A stretch of DNA of 64,000 nucleotides from Limnoperna fortunei (GCA_944474755.1 OX104112.1:5194490-5258489); one strand, 5' to 3'; positions 47,624-60,128 are shown, counted from the first letter of the stretch. The notes: generated by a model from the letters alone, not told the origin. Program-made: numbers and translations.

Positions 47624-50600
47624 ATGTGGAGATCACCTATAGCTGTAAGTAAGCCTCAAGTCAAGGGGAGATCACCTATAGCTGTAAGTAAGCCTCATGT
47701 CAAGGGGAGATCACCTTTAGCTGTTAGTAAGCCTCAGGTCAAGGGGAGATCACCTATAGCTGTAAGTAAGCCTCAGGTCAGGGGGAGATCACCTAGAGCT
47801 GTAAGTAAGCCTCATGTCAAGGGGAGATCACCTATAGCTGTAAGTAAGCCTCAGGTCAAGGGGAGATCACCTATAGCTGTAAGTAAGCCTCATGTCAAGG
47901 GGAGATCATCTATAGCTGTAAGTAAGCCTCAGGTCAATGTGGAGATCACCTATAGCTGTAAGTAAGACTCGTGTCAAGGTAGAGACCGCCTGTAGATGTA
48001 AGTAAGCCTCAGGTCAAGGGGAGATCACCTATAGCTGTAAGTAAGCCTCATGTCAAGGGGAGATCACCTATAGCTGTAAGTAAGCCTCCAATCAAGGGGA
48101 GATCACCTATAGCTGGAAGTAAGCCTCAGGTCAATGTGGAGATCACCTATAGCTGTAAGTAAGCCTCAGGTCAAGGGGAGATCACCTATAGCTGTAAGTA
48201 AGCCTCATGTCAAGGGGAGATCACCTATAGCTGTTATAAGCCTCAGGTCAAGGGGAGATCACCTATAGCTGTAAGTAAGCCTCAGGTCAAGGGGAGATCA
48301 CCTATAGCTGTAAGTAAGCCTCATGTCAAGGGGAGATCACCTTTAGCTGTTAGTAAGCCTCAGGTCAAGGGGAGATCACCTATAGCTGTAAGTAAGCCTC
48401 AGGTCAGGGGGAGATCACCTAGAGCTGTAAGTAAGCCTCATGTCAAGGGGAGATCACCTATAGCTGTAAGTAAGCCTCAGGTCAAGGGGAGATCACCTAT
48501 AGCTGTAAGTAAGCCTCATGTCAAGGGGAGATCACCTAAAGCTGTAAGTAAGCCTCATGTCAAGGGGAGATCACCTATAGCTGTAAGTAAGCCTCATGTC
48601 AAGGGGAGATCACCTATAGCTGTAAGTAAGCCTCATGTCAAGGGGAGATCACCTATAGCTGTAAGTAAGCCTCAGGTCAAGGGGAGATCACCTATAGCTG
48701 TAAGTAAGCCTCAGGTCAAGGGGAGATCACCTATAGCTGTAAGTAAGCCTCATGTCAAGGGGAGATCACCTATAGCTGTAAGTAAGCCTCAGATCAAGGG
48801 GAGATCCCCTAAAGCTGTAAGTAAGCCTCAGGTCAAGGGGAAATCACCTATAGCTGTAAGTAAGCCTCAGGTCAAGGGGAGATCACCTATAGCTGTTAGT
48901 AAGCCTCAGGTCAAGGGGAGATCACCTATAGCTGTAAGTAAGCCTCAGGTCAAGGGGAGATCACCTATAGCTGTTAGTAAGCCTTAGGTCAAGGGGAGAT
49001 CACCTATAGCTGTAAGTAAGCCTCAGGTCAAGGGGAGATCACCTATAGCTGTAAGTAAGCCTCAGGTCAAGGGGAGATCACCCATAGCTGTAAGTAAGCC
49101 TCATGTCAAGGGGAGATCACCTATAGCTGTAAGTAAGCCTCAGGTCAATGTGGAGATCACCTATAGCTGTAAGTAAGCCTCATGTCAAGGGGAGATCACC
49201 TATAGCTGTAAGTAAGCCTCAGGTCAATGTGGAGATCACCTATAGCTGTAAGTAAGCCTCAGGTCAAGGGGAGATCACCTATAGCTGTAAGTAAGCCTCA
49301 TGTCAAGGGGAGATCACCTTTAGCTGTTAGTAAGCCTCAGGTCAAGGGGAGATCACCTATAGCTGTAAGTGAGCCTCAGGTCAGGGGGAGATCACCTAGA
49401 GCTGTAAGTAAGCCTCATGTCAAGGGGAGATCACCTATAGCTGTAAGTAAGCCTCAGGTCAAGGGGAGATCACCTATAGCTGTAAGTAAGCCTCTTGTCA
49501 AGGGGAGATCACCTAAAGCTGTAAGTAAGCCTCATGTCAAGGGGAGATCACCTATAGCTGTAAGTAAGCCTCATGTCAAGGGGAGATCACCTATAGCTGT
49601 AAGTAAGCCTCATGTCAAGGGGAGATCACCTATAGCTGTAAGTAAGCCTCAGGTCAAGGGGAGATCACCTATAGCTGTAAGTAAGCCTCAGGTCAAGGGG
49701 AGATCACCTATAGCTGTAAGTAAGCCTCATGTCAAGGGGAGATCACCTATAGCTGTAAGTAAGCCTCAGGTCAAGGGGAGATCCCCTAAAGCTGTAAGTA
49801 AGCCTCAGGTCAAGGGGAGATCACCTATAGCTGTAAGTAAGCCTCAGGTCAATGTGGAGATCACCTATAGCTGTAAGTAAGCCTCAGGTCAAGGGGAGAT
49901 CACCTATAGCTGTAAGTAAGCCTCATGTCAAGGGGAGATCACCTTTAGCTGTTAGTAAGCCTCAGGTCAAGGGGAGATCACCTATAGCTGTAAGTAAGCC
50001 TCAGGTCAGGGGGAGATCACCTAGAGCTGTAAGTAAGCCTCATGTCAAGGGGAGATCACCTATAGCTGTAAGTAAGCCTCAGGTCAAGGGGAGATCACCT
50101 ATAGCTGTAAGTAAGCCTCATGTCAAGGGGAGATCACCTAAAGCTGTAAGTAAGCCTCATGTCAAGGGGAGATCACCTATAGCTGTAAGTAAGCCTCATG
50201 TCAAGGGGAGATCACCTATAGCTGTAAGTAAGCCTCATGTCAAGGGGAGATCACCTATAGCTGTAAGTAAGCCTCAGGTCAAGGGGAGATCACCTATAGC
50301 TGTAAGTAAGCCTCAGGTCAAGGGGAGATCACCTATAGCTGTAAGTAAGCCTCATGTCAAGGGGAGATCACCTATAGCTGTAAGTAAGCCTCAGGTCAAG
50401 GGGAGATCCCCTAAAGCTGTAAGTAAGCCTCAGGTCAAGGGGAGATCACCTATAGCTGTAAGTAAGACTCAGGTCAAGGGGAGATCACCTATAGCTGTTA
50501 GTAAGCCTCAGGTCAAGGGGAGATCACCTATAGCTGTAAGTAAGCCTCAGGTCAAGGGGAGATCACCTATAGCTGTTAGTAAGCCTTAGGTCAAGGGGAG

Positions 50601-53600
50601 ATCACCTATAGCTGTAAGTAAGCCTCAGGTCAAGGGGAGATCACCTATAGCTGTAAGTAAGCCTCAGGTCAAGGGGAGATCACCTATAGCTGTAAGTAAG
50701 CCTCAGGTCAAGGGGAGATCACCTATAGCTGTAAGTAAGCCTCAGGTCAATGTGGAGATCACCTATAGCTGTAAGTAAGCCTCATGTCAAGGGGAGATCA
50801 CCTATAGCTGTAAGTAAGCCTCAGGTCAATGTGGAGATCACCTATAGCTGTAAGTAAGCCTCAAGTCAAGGGGAGATCACCTATAGCTGTAAGTAAGCCT
50901 CATGTCAAGGGGAGATCACCTTTAGCTGTTAGTAAGCCTCAGGTCAAGGGGAGATCACCTATAGCTGTAAGTAAGCCTCAGGTCAGGGGGAGATCACCTA
51001 GAGCTGTAAGTAAGCCTCATGTCAAGGGGAGATCACCTATAGCTGTAAGTAAGCCTCAGGTCAAGGGGAGATCACCTATAGCTGTAAGTAAGCCTCATGT
51101 CAAGGGGAGATCATCTATAGCTGTAAGTAAGCCTCAGGTCAATGTGGAGATCACCTATAGCTGTAAGTAAGACTCGTGTCAAGGTAGAGACCGCCTGTAG
51201 ATGTAAGTAAGCCTCAGGTCAAGGGGAGATCACCTATAGCTGTAAGTAAGCCTCATGTCAAGGGGAGATCACCTATAGCTGTAAGTAAGCCTCCAATCAA
51301 GGGGAGATCACCTATAGCTGTAAGTAAGCCTCAGGTCAATGTGGAGATCACCTATAGCTGTAAGTAAGCCTCAGGTCAAGGGGAGATCACCTATAGCTGT
51401 AAGTAAGCCTCATGTCAAGGGGAGATCACCTATAGCTGTTATAAGCCTCAGGTCAAGGGGAGATCACCTATAGCTGTAAGTAAGCCTCAGGTCAAGGGGA
51501 GATCACCTAAAGCTGTAAGTAAGCCTCATGTCAAGGGGAGATCACCTATAGCTGTAAGTAAGCCTCATGTCAAGGGGAGATCACCTATAGCTGTAAGTAA
51601 GCCTCAGGTCAGGGGGAGATCACCTAGAGCTGTAAGTAAGCCTCATGTCAAGGGGAGATCACCTATAGCTGTAAGTAAGCCTCATGTCAAGGGGAGATCA
51701 CCTATAGCTGTAAGTAAGCCTCATGTCAAGGGGAGATCACCTATAGCTGTAAGTAAGCCTCAGGTCAAGGGGAGATCACCTATAGCTGTAAGTAAGCCTC
51801 AGGTCAAGGGGAGATCACCTATAGCTGTAAGTAAGCCTCATGTCAAGGGGAGATCACCTATAGCTGTAAGTAAGCCTCAGGTCAAGGGGAGATCCCCTAA
51901 AGCTGTAAGTAAGCCTCAGGTCAAGGGGAAATCACCTATAGCTGTAAGTAAGCCTCAGGTCAAGGGGAGATCACCTATAGCTGTTAGTAAGCCTCAGGTC
52001 AAGGGGAGATCACCTATAGCTGTAAGTAAGCCTCAGGTCAAGGGGAGATCACCTATAGCTGTAAGTAAGCCTCAGGTCAAGGGGAGATCACCTATAGCTG
52101 TAAGTAAGCCTCATGTCAAGGGGAGATCACCTATAGCTGTAAGTAAGCCTCAGGTCAAGGGGAGATCCCCTAAAGCTGTAAGTAAGCCTCAGGTCAAGGG
52201 GAAATCACCTATAGCTGTAAGTAAGCCTCAGGTCAAGGGGAGATCACATATAGCTGTTAGTAAGCCTCAGGTCAAGGGGAGATCACCTATAGCTGTAAGT
52301 AAGCCTCAGGTCAAGGGGAGATCACCTATAGCTGTTAGTAAGCCTCATGTCAAGGGGAGATCACCTATAGCTGTAAGTAAGCCTCAGGTCAAGGGGAGAT
52401 CACCTATAGCTGTAAGTAAGCCTCAGGTCAAGGGGAGATCACCTATAGCTGTAAGTAAGCCTCATGTCAAGGGGAGATCACCTATAGCTGTAAGTAAGCC
52501 TCAGGTCAAGGGGAGATCCCCTAAAGCTGTAAGTAAGCCTCAGGTCAAGGGGAAATCACCTATAGCTGTAAGTAAGACTCAGGTCAAGGGGAGATCACCT
52601 ATAGCTGTTAGTAAGCCTCAGGTCAAGGGGAGATCACCTATAGCTGTAAGTAAGCCTCAGGTCAAGGGGAGATCACCTATAGCTGTTAGTAAGCCTTAGG
52701 TCAAGGGGAGATCACCTATAGCTGTAAGTAAGCCTCAGGTCAAGGGGAGATCACCTATAGCTGTAAGTAAGCCTCAGGTCAAGGGGAGATCACCTATAGC
52801 TGTAAGTAAGCCTCATGTCAAGGGGAGATCACCTATAGCTGTAAGTAAGCCTCAGGTCAATGTGGAGATCACCTATAGCTGTAAGTAAGCCTCATGTCAA
52901 GGGGAGATCACCTATAGCTGTAAGTAAGCCTCAGGTCAATGTGGAGATCACCTATAGCTGTAAGTAAGCCTCAGGTCAAGGGGAGATCACCTATAGCTGT
53001 AAGTAAGCCTCATGTCAAGGGGAGATCACCTTTAGCTGTTAGTAAGCCACAGGTCAAGGGGAGATCACCTATAGCTGTAAGTAAGCCTCAGGTCAGGGGG
53101 AGATCACCTAGAGCTGTAAGTAAGCCTCATGTCAAGGGGAGATCACCTATAGCTGTAAGTAAGCCTCAGGTCAAGGGGAGATCACCTATAGCTGTAAGTA
53201 AGCCTCATGTCAAGGGGAGATCATCTATAGCTGTAAGTAAGCCTCAGGTCAATGTGGAGATCACCTATAGCTGTAAGTAAGACTCGTGTCAAGGTAGAGA
53301 CCGCCTGTAGATGTAAGTAAGCCTCAGGTCAAGGGGAGATCACCTATAGCTGTAAGTAAGCCTCATGTCAAGGGGAGATCACCTATAGCTGTAAGTAAGC
53401 CTCCAATCAAGGGGAGATCACCTATAGCTGTAAGTAAGCCTCAGGTCAATGTGGAGATCACCTATAGCTGTAAGTAAGCCTCAGGTCAAGGGGAGATCAC
53501 CTATAGCTGTAAGTAAGCCTCATGTCAAGGGGAGATCACCTATAGCTGTTATAAGCCTCAGGTCAAGGGGAGATCACCTATAGCTGTAAGTAAGCCTCAG

Positions 53601-56600
53601 GTCAAGGGGAGATCACCTATAGCTGTAAGTAAGCCTCATGTCAAGGGGAGATCACCTTTAGCTGTTAGTAAGCCTCAGGTCAAGGGGAGATCACCTATAG
53701 CTGTAAGTAAGCCTCAGGTCAGGGGGAGATCACCTAGAGCTGTAAGTAAGCCTCATGTCAAGGGGAGATCACCTATAGCTGTAAGTAAGCCTCAGGTCAA
53801 GGGGAGATCACCTATAGCTGTAAGTAAGCCTCATGTCAAGGGGAGATCACCTAAAGCTGTAAGTAAGCCTCATGTCAAGGGGAGATCACCTATAGCTGTA
53901 AGTAAGCCTCATGTCAAGGGGAGATCACCTATAGCTGTAAGTAAGCCTCATGTCAAGGGGAGATCACCTATAGCTGTAAGTAAGCCTCAGGTCAAGGGGA
54001 GATCACCTATAGCTGTAAGTAAGCCTCATGTCAAGGGGAGATCACCTATAGCTGTAAGTAAGCCTCATGTCAAGGGGAGATCACCTATAGCTGTAAGTAA
54101 GCCTCAGGTCAAGGGGAGATCCCCTAAAGCTGTAAGTAAGCCTCAGGTCAAGGGGAGATCACCTATAGCTGTAAGTAAGCCTCAGGTCAAGGGGAGATCA
54201 CCTATAGCTGTTAGTAAGCCTCAGGTCAAGGGGAGATCACCTATAGCTGTAAGTAAGCCTCAGGTCAAGGGGAGATCACCTATAGCTGTTAGTAAGCCTT
54301 AGGTCAAGGGGAGATCACCTATAGCTGTAAGTAAGCCTCAGGTCAAGGGGAGATCACCTATAGCTGTAAGTAAGCCTCAGGTCAAGGGGAGATCACCCAT
54401 AGCTGTAAGTAAGCCTCATGTCAAGGGGAGATCACCTATAGCTGTAAGTAAGCCTCAGGTCAATGTGGAGATCACCTATAGCTGTAAGTAAGCCTCATGT
54501 CAAGGGGAGATCACCTATAGCTGTAAGTAAGCCTCAGGTCAATGTGGAGATCACCTATAGCTGTAAGTAAGCCTCAGGTCAAGGGGAGATCACCTATAGC
54601 TGTAAGTAAGCCTCATGTCAAGGGGAGATCACCTTTAGCTGTTAGTAAGCCTCAGGTCAAGGGGAGATCACCTATAGCTGTAAGTAAGCCTCAGGTCAGG
54701 GGGAGATCACCTAGAGCTGTAAGTAAGCCTCATGTCAAGGGGAGATCACCTATAGCTGTAAGTAAGCCTCAGGTCAAGGGGAGATCACCTATAGCTGTAA
54801 GTAAGCCTCATGTCAAGGGGAGATCACCTAAAGCTGTAAGTAAGCCTCATGTCAAGGGGAGATCACCTATAGCTGTAAGTAAGCCTCATGTCAAGGGGAG
54901 ATCACCTATAGCTGTAAGTAAGCCTCATGTCAAGGGGAGATCACCTATAGCTGTAAGTAAGCCTCAGGTCAAGGGGAGATCACCTATAGCTGTAAGTAAG
55001 CCTCAGGTCAAGGGGAGATCACCTATAGCTGTAAGTAAGCCTCATGTCAAGGGGAGATCACCTATAGCTGTAAGTAAGCCTCAGGTCAAGGGGAGATCCC
55101 CTAAAGCTGTAAGTAAGCCTCAGGTCAAGGGGAAATCACCTATAGCTGTAAGTAAGCCTCAGGTCAAGGGGAGATCACATATAGCTGTTAGTAAGCCTCA
55201 GGTCAAGGGGAGATCACCTATAGCTGTAAGTAAGCCTCAGGTCAAGGGGAGATCACCTATAGCTGTTAGTAAGCCTTAGGTCAAGGGGAGATCACCTATA
55301 GCTGTAAGTAAGCCTCAGGTCAAGGGGAGATCACCTATAGCTGTAAGTAAGCCTCAGGTCAAGGGGAGATCACCCATAGCTGTAAGTAAGCCTCATGTCA
55401 AGGGGAGATCACCTATAGCTGTAAGTAAGCCTCAGGTCAATGTGGAGATCACCTATAGCTGTAAGTAAGCCTCATGTCAAGGGGAGATCACCTATAGCTG
55501 TAAGTAAGCCTCAGGTCAATGTGGAGATCACCTATAGCTGTAAGTAAGCCTCAGGTCAAGGGGTGATCACCTATAGCTGTAAGTAAGCCTCCGGTCAGGG
55601 GGAGATCACCTATAGCTGTAAGTAAGCCTCATGTAAAGGGGTGATCATCTATAGCTGTAAGTAAGCCTCAGGTCAAGGGGAGATCACCTATAGCTAGCTG
55701 TAAGTAAGCCTCATGTCAAGGGGAAATCATCTATAGATATAAGTAAGCCTCAAGTCAGGGGGAGATCACCTATAGCTGTAAGTTAGCATCAGGTCAAGGG
55801 GAGATCACCTAAAGCTGTAAGTAAGCCTCATGTCAAGGGGAGATCACCTATAGCTGTAAGTAAGCCTCAGGTCAATGTGGAGATCACCTATAGCTGTAAG
55901 TAAGCCTCAGGTCAAGGGGAGATCACCTATAGCTGTAAGTAAGCCTCATGTCAAGGGGAGATCACCTTTAGCTGTTAGTAAGCCTCAGGTCAAGGGGAGA
56001 TCACCTATAGCTGTAAGTAAGCCTCAGGTCAGGGGGAGATCACCTAGAGCAGTAAGTAAGCCTCATGTCAAGGGGAGATCACCTATAGCTGTAAGTAAGC
56101 CTCAGGTCAAGGGGAGATCACCTATAGCTGTAAGTAAGCCTCATGTCAAGGGGAGATCACCTAAAGCTGTTAGTAAGCCTCATGTCAAGGGGAGATCACC
56201 TATAGCTGTAAGTAAGCCTCATGTCAAGGGGAGATCACCTATAGCTGTAAGTAAGCCTCATGTCAAGGGGAGATCACCTATAGCTGTAAGTAAGCCTCAG
56301 GTCAAGGGGAGATCACCTATAGCTGTAAGTAAGCCTCAGGTCAAGGGGAGATCACCTATAGCTGTAAGTAAGCCTCATGTCAAGGGGAGATCACCTATAG
56401 CTGTAAGTAAGCCTCAGGTCAAGGGGAGATCCCCTAAAGCTGTAAGTAAGCCTCAGGTCAAGGGGAAATCACCTATAGCTGTAAGTAAGCCTCAGGTCAA
56501 GGGGAGATCACCTATAGCTGTTAGTAAGCCTCAGGTCAAGGGGAGATCACCTATAGCTGTAAGTAAGCCTCAGGTCAAGGGGAGATCACCTATAGCTGTT

Positions 56601-56612
56601 AGTAAGCCTTAG
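47624..56612. repeat. Higher-order repeats of about 1,603 and 1,333 bp in block 5
   Basis: A distinctive run with 'tttagctgttag', 'cagggggagatcacctagagc' and 'cccctaaagc' starts at 47624, 49227, 50829, 52939, 54542 and 55875. Spacings are 1,603, 1,602, 2,110, 1,603 and 1,333 bp, with an extra partial copy starting at 49852. A diagnostic monomer 'gactcgtgtcaaggtagag' occurs only near 44800, 46488, 47966, 51171 and 53281. Confidence 0.8.
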
Positions 56613-57308
56613 GTCAAGGGGAGATCACCTATAGCTGTAAGTAAGCCTCAGGTCAAGGGGAGATCACCTATAGCTGTAAGTAAGCCTCAGGTCAAGGGGA
56701 GATCACCCATAGCTGTAAGTAAGCCTCATGTCAAGGGGAGATCACCTATAGCTGTAAGTAAGCCTCAGGTCAATGTGGAGATCACCTATAGCTGTAAGTA
56801 AGCCTCATGTCAAGGGGAGATCACCTATAGCTGTAAGTAAGCCTCAGGTCAATGTGGAGATCACCTATAGCTGTAAGTAAGCCTCAGGTCAAGGGGTGAT
56901 CACCTATAGCTGTAAGTAAGCCTCCGGTCAGGGGGAGATCACCTATAGCTGTAAGTAAGCCTCATGTAAAGGGGTGATCATCTATAGCTGTAAGTAAGCC
57001 TCAGGTCAAGGGGAGATCACCTATAGCTAGCTGTAAGTAAGCCTCATGTCAAGGGGAAATCATCTATAGATATAAGTAAGCCTCAAGTCAGGGGCAGATC
57101 ACCTATAGCTGTAAGTTAGCATCAGGTCAAGGGGAGATCACCTAAAGCTGTAAGTAAGCCTCAGGTCAAGGTAGAGATCACCTACAGCTGTAAGTAAGCC
57201 TCAGGTCAAGGTAGAGATCACCTATAGCTGTAAGTAAGCCTCAGGTCAAGGGAGAGACCACCAAAAGCTGTAAGTAAGCCTCAGGTCAAGGGGAGATCAC
57301 CTATAGCT

Positions 57309-57640
57309 GCAACTGCTGCTATTGATAACAAACAATGAGGTTGTGAGTTTGAGCCCATCTTTGGGCAGGGTGGGGTTGAATAAATTGACATGGATTCTCA
57401 GACCAAAGGTACATGTTAAGGGTGTAAAACAAAATAAATAAATGTACATACAGTTTGGATGCATCTGGTTCCTGGTCCAAATCAGATATCAGTTATGGTA
57501 CCAGTCTCTACATTGTTCAGATCTGTATTTGTATCCTTATCAGGGAGCAGTCTTTAAAAATAAAGCAAAACATCATTATAAAAATGTAACTAAATTATTA
57601 TGTTAAAATAATATCTGAGTTATCTCCCTTAGACAAAGTA
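57309..57640 (+). repeat. Right flank of the 39-bp array, homologous to its left flank
   Basis: Contains 'tttgggcagggtgg', 'ttgaataaattgacatgg', 'gcatctggttcctggtcc', 'tggtaccagtctctacattg' and 'gagttatctccctta' in the same order and orientation as 26591-26890. The head of the SINE-like portion is missing. Confidence 0.85.
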
Positions 57641-58484
57641 ATATGTCAGGAAAATCTTACAAATAATACAGCACCAGAGATTCAAGGTGTCATATCCTTG
57701 GTACAGTTTACTCACTGGAGGTATAGAAATATTTCTGTTCATGAGATTTCTCTGTTTCACAGGGTGAGAAAGCTTATTGTTACATCAATTAATTACATGT
57801 ATGATGTCATTCATGTCAAGTTATGTTTACACAAATGGCTACCAAGCATACTGAAGAAATGCCTAAAAAATCTAGAAATCTGGTGAGAAAAAGTATCAAA
57901 TCACTCGTGGAAAGCAGATTTAAGAAATTCTCAAACCCACGGCAAAGATATCTTTTTGTTCAATGCCTCGGGATGGACAAGATATCTTTGCACTTGGGTT
58001 TGAGATTTTCTTGTCTTGCCTATCCACTTATAAAAGATATTATTTACTCCCTTACACAAATCTAATATGTTGGGAAAATCTTATAAATAATCCAGTACTC
58101 AAGATTCCATATTTAATACTCTAAACATTGTAGTTATTTAATTTTTAGTATCGCTACAGTACTGAGACAAGACCATATTTATTACAACAAAAAATTAATG
58201 TTGTATTGTTGTGCATGAAATAGGACTCAAACTTATAGATAACTGCTATTTTTGTGGTAGTTAATTGGTGTTGTTGGCCAAATTTTGGCAGCCATTTTGA
58301 ATGTGGCATTGTTATAATAAAATGTATACAAACATTACACTACAGTGTATTCTCTGTTTCCTAGGTGACCACTGTGGGCTGCCGACTCTGTGTACAGGAC
58401 TATTGCCCATGATATAATAACCCATGGTTGTCAACTATGGACAGAAGAAGTGTTAAAATGTTATGTGTTCAAAATGTTTGGTAA
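57641..58484. other. AT-rich non-coding DNA with a hairpin
   Basis: No gene is supported. The phrase 'aaaatcttacaaataatacag' near 57651 recurs as 'aaaatcttataaataatcc' near 58075, showing an old direct duplication about 420 bp apart. The short frames at 57698-57886 and 57823-58065 have no recognisable motif and overlap the hairpin. Confidence 0.45.
57923..58011. repeat. 89-bp hairpin
   Basis: The left arm 'agaaattctcaaaccca' with 'gcaaagatatctt' pairs with the right arm 'aagatatctttgc' and 'tgggtttgagattttct'. The loop is about 'ttgttcaatgcctcgggatgg'. The two arms match with few differences. Confidence 0.75.
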
Positions 58485-58736
58485 ATGAGAATATTAAAAT
58501 ATAACTGAACAATGTGTTAGGACAATGATTTGTATAAATGTTGGACAAACCTAGTTCAGTGTAGCTGAAACAATAAAAAATGTACAATATAAGTAATCAC
58601 CAAATGTAAAATGAGAATATTAAAATATAACTGAACAATGTGTTAGGACAATGATTTTTATAAATGTTGGACAAACCTAGTTCAGTGTAGCTGAAACAAT
58701 AAAGTGTACAATATAAGTAATCGCCAAATGTAAAAA
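58485..58736. repeat. 126-bp tandem duplication, two copies
   Basis: Copies start at 58485 and 58611 with 'atgagaatattaaaatata' and end 'aatcaccaaatgtaaa' or 'aatcgccaaatgtaaa'. Only a few differences exist ('tttgtata' against 'tttttata', 'aataaaaaatg' against 'aataaagtg'). Each copy carries AATAAA in 'gaaacaataaa'. Confidence 0.9.
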
Positions 58737-60128
58737 CTATATTCATGGATGAGTTGCAAAGGAATAAATGTGTTTACTTGATTTTAGTAAAACTTGCTCT
58801 ATGCCTGCCCTACACCTGAGAATACAAATCATTCTCTTAAATTTTATGTCAGTTTACTTTGACCTAAAAAAGGAATATAATTTTGTTTTAAACATGTAAT
58901 ATAATGATTAAATTTAATTTAAAATTAAACACAAAATAGTTATAAATTGGCATAAGTGTAGACACTAGTGACACCTCATCGTATGAAACCGGTCGGTAAG
59001 TGGTAGCAAAGTGACAACGCGACCGGACGTGGGTTTCCGACGATGGTGACACTTGTGCATGTGTGTATTCAATATATATGTATGCAATACTCACAAGGTG
59101 TCAATGCTGTTGATACTGTGTAGAGACACCTGTGTGTACACTCGCAGGTGTCACTGTTGTTGATTATTTGGGTGACAAACCCAGCATCATGGTTTGAATT
59201 ACTGTGGTACTTGTCAGTTGCCATAGCAATAAGTATAAAAACCTGCAATTCTGTGGTCCTGTCATCACTTCTGTGTAGATGCTGTACGGCTACGCTAGAA
59301 AGCTATTGAAGATGTTTACCACTGGTCAAACTCATCCTCATAATGTATGTCTGGACTTCTGAAAGGGAAGGTTCTCCGTGCTGATAGGCATTGTTGAGAA
59401 AAAACCTGCTACACCTACATCTTGTGATGAAAATGCCAACACCCCAAGCAATCACCAGACTCGAGACTGGACATTAACGACCACAGTCAAGATGTACATG
59501 GAATGATAGAGATGATGGCAGACTCCAATGAATTCCATCTCATACTCCACTTCTCAGATGACAAATCCAGCAGCCTAAAAAGAACAAGACAATAGTAGTG
59601 TACTTGGAATTGTTTTTGTTGTTTTGTTTAACCAAAGATAATAGCCGTTTTGATTGCAAAATATTTTTTTGAAAATTGATAGTTTTTTCATTATGACGCT
59701 TATCTCCAGATTGTTTTCATGTAGAAACCGGCGGTACAGAATCTTTGAGAAAACTTCAAAAAGGCAATTGATAGAAGTAAGGGGCTTACAAATTCTTGAA
59801 AGCCAGACTGTAATTAGGTTAAAATTTATAGGTTTTTTTCAATATCATGCTTATCTGCCCTTATTACGCTCTTCAACAGATTTTGTAAAAATATATATTG
59901 GATCTGGTACTGATCTGGTTATAGCTGAAATTTCTTTTCTTTTTTAATCAGAGCAATGAGACTATTGTTGGTTAATATTAAAAGCTATTTTTAAGTGTTT
60001 GAAATGGAATTTTTGGCGCATCATGTGCAAGATAAGGCTGAAATGACATTTTTCAAAACAGAATAATGAGAATCAATTTTATAGAAAACAACTCCAATTG
60101 GGTGTTGGGTCATTTCTCCAGGACTACC
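58737..60128. other. Non-coding stretch, no gene seen
   Basis: Only short frames occur. A 48-codon frame ending at about 59595 (tail FHLILHFSDDKSSSLKRTRQ) and a 97-codon frame at 59654-59947 lack recognisable domains. Around 59115-59155 the word 'ggtgtca' is repeated. Confidence 0.4.

Larger units (their letters stand above)
35691..57308. repeat. 39-bp satellite, block 5, about 21.6 kb uninterrupted
   Basis: About 550 monomers. Variants at the middle position ('cctcagg', 'cctcatg', 'cctccaatc', 'cctcggg') and at the end ('gggg', 'atgtgg', 'ggtcg') form longer repeating patterns. Open frames of up to 282 codons encode tandem KGRSPIAVSKPQV peptides and break wherever a 40-bp monomer occurs. 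Starts are merely ATG in 'aatgtgg' or 'catgtc', so they are not treated as genes. The array ends near 57308 at 'tagctgcaactgc'. Confidence 0.96.

Noticed and set aside
59440..59600. Short frame ending FHLILHFSDDKSSSLKRTRQ as a host exon
   Set aside because: Only 48 codons between stops, with no clear splice acceptor or known domain.
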